A DNA stretch of 64,000 nucleotides from Actinomyces radicidentis (lineage in GTDB: Bacteria > Actinomycetota > Actinomycetes > Actinomycetales > Actinomycetaceae). Each line of letters begins with the position of its first letter. Positions within the stretch are counted from its first letter, which is position 1. Positions 7,386 through 15,145 of this stretch are shown piece after piece. The stretch lies in assembly GCF_001553565.1 (NCBI RefSeq), contig NZ_CP014228.1, positions 682,001 through 746,000 on the forward strand. The letters are read 5' to 3'. The translations under genes and the position numbers were made by a program. A model generated the notes under the pieces. It did not search any database, was not told where the DNA came from, and saw only the letters and a list, made by a program, of their open reading frames with translations.

Positions 7386-10174
7386 TCAGTCCTCCATGAG
7401 ATGGGCGTCGGCGAGAGCCTGGGCGAGGTCCTTGCGGCTCGAGATGCCCAGCGCCCGGTACACGCCCGTGAGGCGCAGCTCGACGGTGCGCACGGCCATG
7501 TAGAGCTCGCCGGCGATCTCCTTGTTGCGCCAGCCCTGCGCCGCGAGGCGGGCGACCTGGAGCTCGGTGTCGGTGAGGTTCGGCGAGGACGGCGCGCTCG
7601 CCACGGGGCGGTCGGCTCGGGCTCGGGCTCCGGCTCGAGGCGCCGGGCGGCGGCGACCCAGAACTCCATCCCGTGGGAGGCGGCGAGCTCGCGGGCCCGC
7701 TCCAGGAGGACCGAGGCCGAGGAGACGGCGTCGGAGCTGATGCCGAGCGTGGCGACGTCGAGCTCCGGGGAGCGACGCAGACGGGCGGCGCAGGCCATGT
7801 TGGCGCGCACCTGCCAGATGATGGAGCCGGCGACGACGGCGTCGAGGACGAGGCGCGAGATGACGGCGACGGCCTCGTCGTCGTCGACGAGGAGCACCTC
7901 GATGACGCGGTCGTCGAGGCTGCCACCGCGGGGCTCGGGGGCTCCTTGACGGAGCCAGGCCGCCAGTCCCGGGACCCGGTCAGTGAGGCTCGGCTCGAGG
8001 ACCACCATGTCGACCACCGAGGACCACACGGCCATGAGGTAGGCGTGCGGGACCGGGGCGGAGACCGCGGGCCCGAGGACGAGCGAGGCGAGCGAGACGT
8101 CGCCGTCGACGAGGCGCGAGACGGCCTCGAGGACGCTCGCCCACAGCTGGCGGGGTGAGGACCAGCCGCCTGAGCCGGAGGCGGTCATGGCCTCGCGCCA
8201 GGCCCGGAAGGTGAGGTCGTCGCCGAAGAGCATGGCGGCCTGGGCGGCGAGGGCCACGCCGACGCCGTTGAGGCCCACGCGCATGGGGACGCGGGCGCGG
8301 TCCGCCTCGAGCTGCTCGCGGGCGGCGCCGGTCCAGCCGCGGCGCTCGGCGAGGAGCGCGTGGAGGGCGGAGACGTGCGCCTCGATGAGGGGGCTGACGC
8401 CGGACAGGCGGCCCAGCATGGCCTCGATGGCGACCGTGTTGCGCTGCCCGGCCTCGCCGGTGATGGCGAGGTAGGCGCGGATGATGAGCTCCGCCCAGAC
8501 CCCGATGTCGGAACGAGGGGTCGCCTCGGGGACCTTCATGAGGGTGTCGGTGAGGCTCCACGGCTCGCGACGTACGAGCTCGTCGACGAGGGAGGCGCAG
8601 CCGGCGAGGCTCTCGCAGCCGGCGGCCTCGATGATCTCGGAGGCGCGCCCGAGGTGGGAGGCCGGGCCGACCTCGTCGCCGACGAGCATCTCCTGCGCCG
8701 CCATCATGATGAGGCAGCGGGCGACGGGGGCAGGGTGGCCGGGGGCGAGGGCGACGAGGCGCTCGACCATCCGACGGTCCTCCTGGGCGCTCATCTCCTC
8801 ACCGCCTCGGGCGCAGACGTAGCCGGTGATGGCCTCGATCTCGTGCTCGGGGATGAGCTCGTCCAACTCCGTGACCTCGAGGTAGGTGGTGGAGGCGGTG
8901 AGCCCGGCACCGAGGTGGAGGGCGAGGGACGCCTCGAGGAGACGGGCGCGGCTGCGCTGGGCCGTCGTGCCGCTGGGCACGTCGCGGAACACCTCGGTGA
9001 GGCGGCGCGCGAGGAGGAGGCTGCCGTGGTCGAGCTCCGCCGCGGTCGCGTCGAGAAGGGTGTCGGCGTCCTCGGTGCGGCCCCGCCCCGCGCCGATGAG
9101 GTGCCAGGCGTGCTCCCGGGTGCCCTCGGGGTAGGCCTGCGCGAGGCGGAGGTGGAGGTCGGCGCGCGCGGCCTCGTCGACGGAGTCGATGACGGCGCGG
9201 GAGGTGACCGAGCGCGGCGGCGGGTTGAAGGCGGCGTCGGGCGCCGGGACGAGGCCCTCGACGACGCGGACGGGGCGGGCACCCGTGACGCGCTCCACGA
9301 CGTCGTCGTCCTGGACGAGCTGGAGCTGGGAGGCGACGAGGGCCTCGAGCTCGTCGGGGGCGAGTAGTCCGACCTCCTCGGCGACCATGGCGCGGGTGGA
9401 GGCGGAGACGACGGGCTCGTAGGGCAGGAGCTCACGGCCGCCGAGGGCCGCGGCGGACAGGGCGGCGCCGTTCTCCCGGACGTCCTCGATGCGGCCGCCG
9501 CAGCTCTCGGCGATAACGGCGGCGGTCATGGGGTCGACGTGGGCGGCGGTGACGGCGCTGAGGAGGTTGTGGGCGTCGTCGGGGTCGAGCTGGGGGATGG
9601 AGGCGGTGAAGAGCGGCGGGACGGAGTTGCCGACCTGGGTGCCCGCGGGGAGCAGGACGATGGCGGCGCAGGGGACGCCGGCGAGGTAGGAGGCGGCGCG
9701 GCGCAGCTGGGCGACGGTCGGCTCGGAGGTGTCGCCGAGGTTTGACAGGACGACGACGAGGGGGCGGACACGGGCGAGGACCGAAGCGAAGCGCGAGGTG
9801 AGGACGATCTGCGACTCGGCCTGGGCGGCGTTGCGGACGCCCTGGCGGAGGCGGTCGAGCTCGTCGCGCACGCCGTCGAGCTCGGCGTCGAAGCGGAGGC
9901 GCTCGAAGACCTGGGTCACGCAGGTCTCGAGGATGCTGGGCCGACCGCTGGGGTCGGGGCCGGCGAGGACGACGGAGTCGGTGGTGCTGGCGTCGATCTG
10001 GACGACGCGGGGCATGAGGACGTGGTCCGAGCACTCGGCGGCGAGGAGGGGGCCGAGGGACCAGACGCCCGGGGCGGAGGGCGCGGCGACGAGGGAGAGG
10101 GAGCCGAGGCCGCGTCGGAGCCGGTCCGCGATCTCCCGTGTGAACTGCCGGCGCTGGCTGGTGGCGTACAGCAT
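7386..10174 (-). pseudogene. Large LuxR-family (LAL-like) regulator, frameshifted before its HTH
   Basis: From ATG 10174 (ribosome site GAGGGGAACAGG) the frame codes ~855 residues of a LAL-type regulator with AAA-like and helical-repeat regions. It then leaves the frame of the C-terminal LuxR HTH. The HTH (TELQVARLAAQGWRNKEIAG...TVELRLTGVYRALGISSRKDL) is intact at 7386-7604 but one base out of register. The break lies in or next to the run GGGG at 7605-7608, directly after a hexanucleotide repeat that encodes EPEPEPEP. One extra C on the coding strand would restore a 929-residue protein. The ATPase part also lacks a normal Walker A (VAAPSAPGVWSLG) and Walker B aspartates. Interpretation: a recent loss of function, a reversible slip, or a sequence error. 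As written, the main frame would yield a protein without DNA-binding domain. Confidence 0.85.
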
Positions 10175-10329
10175 CCTGTTCCCCTCGGAGTCCCTCGTTG
10201 AGTGCGCATCGCGCGCACGATGGATTCCAATGCTTATGAATCGAAGGTCATTACGACAGCGGTACTCATTCATCAGGCGCATGTCACGCTACCAGCGCCC
10301 CCATTGCGGATCCGCGGGCATCCGCACCA

Positions 10330-10345
10330 TGTGACCCACGTCACT
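10330..10345. promoter_or_regulatory. Candidate CRP/GlxR-type operator
   Basis: TGTGACCCACGTCACT matches the CRP-family layout TGTGA-N6-TCACA with one mismatch in the last base. It lies 156 bases upstream of the LuxR-family start and downstream of prs. A CRP-family regulator is common in actinobacteria, but none is encoded here. Confidence 0.35.
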
Positions 10346-10418
10346 CCACCCGGGGGTCTGCGAGGGGGTCAGCCCACCCTTTCGGGTGAAGGAGTACCCC
10401 CGCCGCGGGTGAAGGAAA

Positions 10419-10446
10419 GGGCGGGAGAGGGTGCCCTCTCCCGCCC
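10419..10446 (-). terminator. Terminator of glmU-prs
   Basis: A perfect 13-bp stem (GGGCGGGAGAGGG, arms 10419-10431 and 10434-10446) lies 40 bases beyond the prs stop. On the minus strand it is followed by TTTCCTTC, giving a near-canonical intrinsic terminator. Confidence 0.8.
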
Positions 10447-10486
10447 CTCCGTCTCACCCGCTCGCGCGCGGACGGCTCCGCCCGGC

Positions 10487-11470
10487 TCAGACGCCGGCCG
10501 ACTCGAAGAGCCTCGTCACCGAGCCCTCGTCGAAGACGGCCTTGACGGCCTCGGCCAGAAGCGGCGCGATCGGGAGGATCGTGAGCTGCTCGAAGCGCTT
10601 CTGCTCGGGGATCGGCAGGGTGTCGGTGACGACGACCTCGCGGGCGCCGCAGGTTGACAGGCGCTCGACGGCGGGACCGGAGAGCACGCCGTGCGTGGCC
10701 GCCACGATGACGTCCTTGGCGCCCGAGTCGAGGAGGACCTTGACGGCCTTGGCGATGGTGCCGCCGGTGTCGATCATGTCGTCGACGAGGACGCAGGAGC
10801 GGCCTGCGACGTCGCCGACGACGCGGTTGGCGACGGACTCGTTCGGGCGGGTGACGTCGCGGGTCTTGTGGACGAAGGCGAGAGGGGTGTCGCCCAGGGA
10901 GTGCGCCCAGCGCTCGGCGACGCGGATACGGCCGGCGTCCGGGGAGACCACCGTCGTGTTGGCGGGGTCGACGCGGCCGCGGATGTACTCAACGAGGACG
11001 GGCTGGGCCCACAGGTGGTCCCAGGGACCGTCGAAGAAGCCCTGCTCCTGGGCCGTGTGGAGGTCCACGCTCATGATGCGGTCCGCGCCGGCCGTCTTGT
11101 AGAGGTCCGCGACGAGGCGGGCGCTGATGGGCTCACGGCCGAGGTGCTTCTTGTCCTGGCGGGCGTAGGGGAAGAAGGGAGCGACGACCGTGATGCGCTT
11201 GGCCGAGGCGCGCTTGAGGGCGTCGACCATGATGAGCTGCTCCATGAGCCAGTCGTTGACGCGGTCCCCGTGGGACTGCATGACGAAGGCGTCGCAGCCG
11301 CGCACCGACTCGTTGAAGCGGACGTAGGTCTCACCGTTCGCGAAGTCGTAGGCCGTCGAGGACAGGACCTCCGTGCCCAGCTCACCGGCCACCTGCTGCG
11401 CGAGCCCCGGGTGGGCCCGTCCGGAGACGATGACCAGCCGCTTCTCGCCGTTGGTGATGATGCCCGTCAT
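10487..11470 (-). CDS. prs: Ribose-phosphate pyrophosphokinase
   Basis: The product is 327 residues, the family's usual length, from ATG 11470 preceded by AGGGGAA. It makes PRPP from ribose-5-phosphate and ATP for nucleotide, histidine, tryptophan and NAD synthesis. Visible motifs are the N-terminal DFANGE, the ATP loop region FFPYARQDKKHLGREPIS, and the PRPP-binding loop VLVDDMIDTGGTI near residue 227. It lies 64 bases downstream of glmU in the same direction, an arrangement conserved in actinobacteria (Rv1018c-Rv1017c in M. tuberculosis). Cytoplasmic, presumably hexameric. Confidence 0.97.
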   Translation of the reverse strand: MTGIITNGEKRLVIVSGRAHPGLAQQVAGELGTEVLSSTAYDFANGETYVRFNESVRGCDAFVMQSHGDRVNDWLMEQLIMVDALKRASAKRITVVAPFFPYARQDKKHLGREPISARLVADLYKTAGADRIMSVDLHTAQEQGFFDGPWDHLWAQPVLVEYIRGRVDPANTTVVSPDAGRIRVAERWAHSLGDTPLAFVHKTRDVTRPNESVANRVVGDVAGRSCVLVDDMIDTGGTIAKAVKVLLDSGAKDVIVAATHGVLSGPAVERLSTCGAREVVVTDTLPIPEQKRFEQLTILPIAPLLAEAVKAVFDEGSVTRLFESAGV

Positions 11471-11534
11471 GTGGTGGTTCCCCTCTCGGAGCCGGTGCGG
11501 CCCTCGTTGGTGATCTCCGCGTGCGCTCGCACGC

Positions 11535-12542
11535 TCAGCGCTCCCCCGCGGTGGACGCGGGAGCGTCTCCGTCGAGCTGGGCGAAGGGCGCGACGACGGC
11601 GCCCGCCGGGATCTCGACGTCGGTCAGGACGGCGTAGGCGCCCACGCGGGTGCCCTCGCCGATCCGGGTGGTTCCGCGGACCAGGACACCCGGCTCGAGC
11701 TGGACGTCGCGCGCCAGCTCGGCGGTCACGTCCACCCAGGTGGACTGCGGTGCGGTGACGCCGACGCCCTGCTCCATCCAGCGGGCGAGGACGCGGCGGT
11801 TGAGCTCGGCGCCGAGCTCGGCGAGCTGGGCGCGGTCGTTGCAGCCCTCGACGAGCCAGTGGTCGGTGGCGACGAGGGCGCTCGTGGACAGGCCCGCGTC
11901 GTGGGCGCGGGCGACGACGTCGGTGAGGTAGACCTCGCCCTGGTCGTTGTCGGTGCCGAGGGAGGCGAGGGCTTCGCGCAGGTGGGCGGCGTCGAAGACG
12001 TAGACGCCGGCGTTGATCTCGCGGACGGCGCGCTGCGCCTCGGTGGCGTCGCGGTGCTCGACGATCGCCGTGACGGTGCCGTCCTCGCCGCGGATGACGC
12101 GACCGTAGCCGGTGGGGTCCTCGAGCTCGGTGGTGAGCAGGGTGACGGCGTCGCCGCGCTCCTCGTGCTGGGCGACGAGCGCCTCGAGGGTGGTGGTGTC
12201 GAGGAGGGGGACGTCCCCGGAAGTGACGACGACGGCGCCGTCGAGGTCCTCCGGCAGGGCGGCGAGCCCGCAGGCGACGGCCCGGCCGGTGCCCGGGACC
12301 TCGTCCTGGTCCGCGGGGACGGCGTCGGGGGCGACGTCGGCGAGGTGGGCGACGACGGCGTCGCGCTCGTGGCGGACGACGACGACGAGGTGCTCGGGGC
12401 GCAGGCCGCGGGCCGCCGTGACGGCGTGGTCCAGGAGACTCCGCCCCCCGATGCGGTGGAGGACCTTCGGGGTGGCGGAGCGCATGCGGGTGCCCTTGCC
12501 GGCGGCCATGACGATGACGGCGGCGGGGGTGGTGGAAGCCAC
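11535..12542 (-). CDS. glmU: Uridyltransferase-only GlmU (acetyltransferase domain missing)
   Basis: The start is GTG 12542 with GAAGAGGA upstream. Residues 8-26 (AVIVMAAGKGTRMRSATPK) are the pyrophosphorylase signature, followed by QDEVPGTGRAV, GDVPLL and EINAGVYVFD motifs, so GlcNAc-1-phosphate uridylylation to UDP-GlcNAc should work. The protein is only 335 residues, whereas bifunctional GlmU is about 450-480. It stops after two left-handed beta-helix turns (GTTRIGEGTRVGAYAVLTD...VVAPFAQL), so the acetyl-CoA site and the acetyltransferase residues that follow the usual 'GPFAxLRPG' are absent. The next gene begins 64 bases on, so no displaced C-terminus is present. GlcN-1-P acetylation would have to be done by another protein. 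Operon with prs; tRNA-Gln lies upstream. Confidence 0.88.
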   Translation of the reverse strand: MASTTPAAVIVMAAGKGTRMRSATPKVLHRIGGRSLLDHAVTAARGLRPEHLVVVVRHERDAVVAHLADVAPDAVPADQDEVPGTGRAVACGLAALPEDLDGAVVVTSGDVPLLDTTTLEALVAQHEERGDAVTLLTTELEDPTGYGRVIRGEDGTVTAIVEHRDATEAQRAVREINAGVYVFDAAHLREALASLGTDNDQGEVYLTDVVARAHDAGLSTSALVATDHWLVEGCNDRAQLAELGAELNRRVLARWMEQGVGVTAPQSTWVDVTAELARDVQLEPGVLVRGTTRIGEGTRVGAYAVLTDVEIPAGAVVAPFAQLDGDAPASTAGER

Positions 12543-12632
12543 GGGTCCTCTTCTCGCTTCGCCCCGGTCGTGCTCGTCGCACCGGGGTCCGTGCAGGGAG
12601 CAGCGCCATCCTACGACGCGTCGCTCGCGCGT

Positions 12633-12703
12633 TCCGCCCCCAGGGATCGAACCCGGGCCTCAAGGCTCCAAAGGCCTGCGTGCTGCCGCTACACCAGGGC
12701 GGA
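12633..12703 (-). tRNA. tRNA-Gln(TTG)
   Basis: The minus strand folds into a cloverleaf with acceptor TCCGCCC/GGGCGGA, T-loop TTCGATC in a 5-bp stem, and anticodon loop CTTTGGA, giving anticodon TTG. CCA is not encoded. Its place between glmU and a TetR gene is the same as in mycobacteria and corynebacteria. Confidence 0.93.
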
Positions 12704-12852
12704 GTGCCGGGCCCTGCGGAGCCCGGCGCCGCGCCAGTCTCTCACGGCGGCGGCCCGGGCCGAGCCCGGTCCCCGACCGCGGGCCACCCGGGCGTGTGGA
12801 ACGGAGCACGGCGGCGTCGCAGGGCTGGGGCCGGGGCGGGGCCTCGGGACAG

Positions 12853-13049
12853 GATGGCGTCACGCCCCCTCCTCCCCCACCTCGAGCGGACGCGCTCGTC
12901 CCCGGAGCCAGCGCCTCGTCGAGCTCGACGGCGTGAGAGGCCTCGCGGCGATGATCGTGCTCATCCACCACAGCCTGCTCACGGTCCCCGTCCTGGGGGA
13001 GGTCGGCGCGCGCCCGGGCGTCATCCCGACGTCGACCGCCGCGCACTGA
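12853..13049 (+). pseudogene. N-terminal remnant of an acyltransferase-3 family gene
   Basis: A short frame contains RLVELDGVRGLAAMIVLIHHS, the N-terminal signature of acyltransferase-3 membrane proteins (normally 'DGLRGxAxxxVxxxHH'). It breaks down after VPVLGEVGARP and stops at 13047. No further helices are found before the TetR gene, so only about 45 of the usual 350-700 codons survive. It is best read as the residue of a deleted O-acetyltransferase gene. Confidence 0.65.
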
Positions 13050-13122
13050 CCGGGCGGGCGCTCTCCGGGCCGCCGACGGCTCCCGGTCGTCGCCGTGACG
13101 CGCCCGGGCCCCGGGGCCGGGG

Positions 13123-13128
13123 CATGAT
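13123..13128 (+). promoter_or_regulatory. -10 box of leaderless TetR gene
   Basis: CATGAT is followed by exactly six bases (GGCCCC) and then the ATG at 13135. The spacing predicts transcription starting at or within a base of the start codon. Confidence 0.5.
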
Positions 13129-13134
13129 GGCCCC

Positions 13135-13776
13135 ATGACGGCCAAGGCGAGCAAGCGGACGAGGATGAGCGCCGGCGAGCGGCGCGAGCAGCTCATCGCG
13201 GTGGCGCGGGGCCTCTTCGCCGAGAAGGGCTTCGACGCGACGAGCATCGAGGAGATCGCCTCGCGGGCGAAGGTCTCCAAGCCGGTCGTCTACGAGCACT
13301 TCGGGGGCAAGGAGGGCCTGTACGCGGTCATCGTCGACCGCGAGCTCATGACCATCTCGACGACGATCACGGCGTCGCTGCGCTCCTCGACCTCGGCCTC
13401 GGCCTCGATCATCGTGGAGCGGGCGGCCCTGGCGCTGCTCACCTACATCGAGGACTCCCCGGACGGCTTCCGGATCCTCTCGTCGGGCTCGGACCGCTCG
13501 GCGGGCACGTACTCGACGCTGCTCGCCGACGTCGCCATCCAGGTCTCGGGGCTGCTGGCGTCGCAGTTCTCCGCGCACGGGCTCGACCCGCGCACGGCGC
13601 CCCTCTACGCGCAGATGCTCGTCGGGATCGTCGCCATGCCCTCCCAGTGGTGGCTGGAGAACCGGACGATGACGAAGGAGGAGGTCGCCGCGCACATGGT
13701 GAACCTCGCCTGGAACGGGCTGCGCGCCATGGAGCCGGCCCCGGTCCTGCGCGACGGCGGCGCCGACGGGGACTGA
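13135..13776 (+). CDS. TetR/AcrR-family transcriptional regulator
   Basis: The product is 213 residues. The N-terminal HTH is complete: RREQLIAVARGLFAEKGFDATSIEEIASRAKVSKPVVYEHFGGKEGLY at about residues 16-63. The helical C-terminal ligand and dimer domain follows. Position next to tRNA-Gln and glmU matches M. tuberculosis Rv1019, also a TetR protein, suggesting an orthologue. There is no ribosome site, and a -10-like hexamer sits six bases before the ATG. The target genes are not evident; the adjacent FrhB-like gene converges with it. Confidence 0.93.
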   Translation: MTAKASKRTRMSAGERREQLIAVARGLFAEKGFDATSIEEIASRAKVSKPVVYEHFGGKEGLYAVIVDRELMTISTTITASLRSSTSASASIIVERAALALLTYIEDSPDGFRILSSGSDRSAGTYSTLLADVAIQVSGLLASQFSAHGLDPRTAPLYAQMLVGIVAMPSQWWLENRTMTKEEVAAHMVNLAWNGLRAMEPAPVLRDGGADGD

Positions 13777-13797
13777 CCGGGGTCGGGACCGGGCTCC

Positions 13798-15051
13798 TCA
13801 GTCGCGGCCGCGGAGCCACGGCGGCTCGACGCCGAACTTGCGGCGGAGCCGGGACATGGAGCCGCGGTACTGCTGCCACAGGCCCTTGGGGTCCTTGACG
13901 GCCATGCGGCTCAGGCCGAAGCCGCGGACCCTGGGCGGGGTGACGCCCATGGTGCGGGAGGCGGCCAGGCGTGCGGGCAGGTACTGGCGGCGGGAGACCT
14001 GGTAGGGCTGGACCTCGGCGAGGGCGTCGGGCTCGAGGGGCTCGACGGCGATGACGCCGGCCGCGACGGCCTCCTGGACGATCTCGTAGCCGCGGCGGGT
14101 GCGGGCGATGAGGGCGCTCACGCCGTCCTTCTCGGCGAAGTCCGGGTAGCCCTCGGGAGTGGACTCCCAGTAGTCGGCGGCCGTGACGTCGGAGTACTCG
14201 CCGACGCCGTCGGCGCACAGGCGGCAGCGCCACTGAACGGTCGGGCCGAGGGCGGCGCCCCACGAGTCGGAGTAGGACACGGAGACGGACCCGCCGTCCT
14301 GGCCGTTGGCGGTGAAGGAGCCCGGCCAGCCGTGGCCGCGGTACCACATGGACTCCAGCGGTCGGTGGGCGCCGAGCTCGTCGAGGAGCTCGTCCGTGGC
14401 GTCCTGACGCGGGGTTCCGGCGCAGAAGAAGGACAGGATGACGGGCGCCTCCCCGCCGTTCGCGCTCGACATGCGGCGCACCGCCTGCGCCTCGCAGGGC
14501 TTGCCGATGAAGACGGTCGAGGAGCGCAGGGCGTCGGGGGCGGAGGCGTTGGACACCGGGGCGTAGCGGGAGCCGGCGAGGCTGGTGACCTCGGAGGCGT
14601 CGCTCGTCTGGACGGTGCGGGTGCGTGAGGGGTCGGACTCGTCGGCGCGGGCGCCGACGACGGTGCTCTGGCGACCCGTGTCGACGAGGAAGCGCGCGAT
14701 CGTCGTGAGGACGCCGCCGGAGGAGCCGTTGAAGCGGGCCTCCGGGTCGGTCGAGTGCGCGGCCCAGATCCCCTGGTAGGGGCCGATGACCGGGTGCCGC
14801 TGGGCGTCCTCCGGGCGCTGGGCCTCGACGGTCACGCCGGGGCAGGAGCCGTCGAAGAGGGCGAGCTCGCGCGGGGCCGTCATGGTGCGCGTCCGGGAGT
14901 CCGTGGCGATGACGGGCCGCATGTAGCCGCCGTCGTCGAGGGCCATGGTGACGCCCTCGTACTGGGCGCACAGGCCGCAGCCCGAGCAGCGCATGGTCCG
15001 GACGACGTCCTCGATGCGGGACGCGACGGTGGTCTGGGAGGCGTTCGGCAT
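13798..15051 (-). CDS. FrhB-type (coenzyme F420 hydrogenase/dehydrogenase beta) iron-sulfur protein
   Basis: The product is 417 residues. An N-terminal ferredoxin-like motif CSGCGLC lies at residues 22-28. The central part has FNGSSGGVLTTIARFLVDTG and FIGKPCEAQAVRRM, the FrhB N- and C-domain signatures, and a second cluster ligand set CRLCADGVGEYSDVTAADYW follows. FrhB-family proteins bind FAD and iron-sulfur clusters and reduce F420 or, in polysaccharide gene clusters, other acceptors. No hydrogenase or F420 gene is nearby, so the partner is unknown; a link to surface-glycan modification is only a family-based guess. It appears leaderless, and its promoter is preceded by a nine-G tract. Confidence 0.87.
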   Translation of the reverse strand: MPNASQTTVASRIEDVVRTMRCSGCGLCAQYEGVTMALDDGGYMRPVIATDSRTRTMTAPRELALFDGSCPGVTVEAQRPEDAQRHPVIGPYQGIWAAHSTDPEARFNGSSGGVLTTIARFLVDTGRQSTVVGARADESDPSRTRTVQTSDASEVTSLAGSRYAPVSNASAPDALRSSTVFIGKPCEAQAVRRMSSANGGEAPVILSFFCAGTPRQDATDELLDELGAHRPLESMWYRGHGWPGSFTANGQDGGSVSVSYSDSWGAALGPTVQWRCRLCADGVGEYSDVTAADYWESTPEGYPDFAEKDGVSALIARTRRGYEIVQEAVAAGVIAVEPLEPDALAEVQPYQVSRRQYLPARLAASRTMGVTPPRVRGFGLSRMAVKDPKGLWQQYRGSMSRLRRKFGVEPPWLRGRD

Positions 15052-15057
15052 GACTCG

Positions 15058-15063
15058 ATCCTA
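15058..15063 (-). promoter_or_regulatory. -10 box of leaderless FrhB-like gene
   Basis: On the minus strand TAGGAT is separated by six bases (CGAGTC) from the ATG at 15051, with no ribosome site between. Confidence 0.6.
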
Positions 15064-15090
15064 TGCGGAGGGCCGTCGGCGTCCGAGGCC

Positions 15091-15099
15091 GGGGGGGGG
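15091..15099. repeat. G9 homopolymer upstream of the FrhB-like promoter
   Basis: Nine consecutive G (C9 on the coding strand) lie 27 bases upstream of the -10 box, just beyond the expected -35 position. It is an unusually long homopolymer for this window and prone to slippage. Confidence 0.7.
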
Positions 15100-15145
15100 C
15101 ACGCGTGCGGGCCGTGCGTGCGGGCTCTCTCGCCGCCGGGCCGGC

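Larger units (their letters stand above)
10175..10486. other. prs-LuxR spacer: terminator, CRP-like site and promoter region
   Basis: This 312-bp gap separates prs and the LuxR-family gene (both minus strand) and has no gene. It holds the prs terminator and a CRP/GlxR-like palindrome. It also has a relatively A+T-rich stretch at 10215-10260 and, at about 10281-10292, GTAGCGT on the minus strand, the same -10-like hexamer seen before the rpf-like and NlpC/P60 genes. Confidence 0.45.

Noticed and set aside
7386..7604. The HTH as an independent 72-residue LuxR-type gene
   Set aside because: The GTG has no ribosome site or promoter of its own, and the region joins perfectly to the upstream protein if one base is added; treated as part of the same gene.
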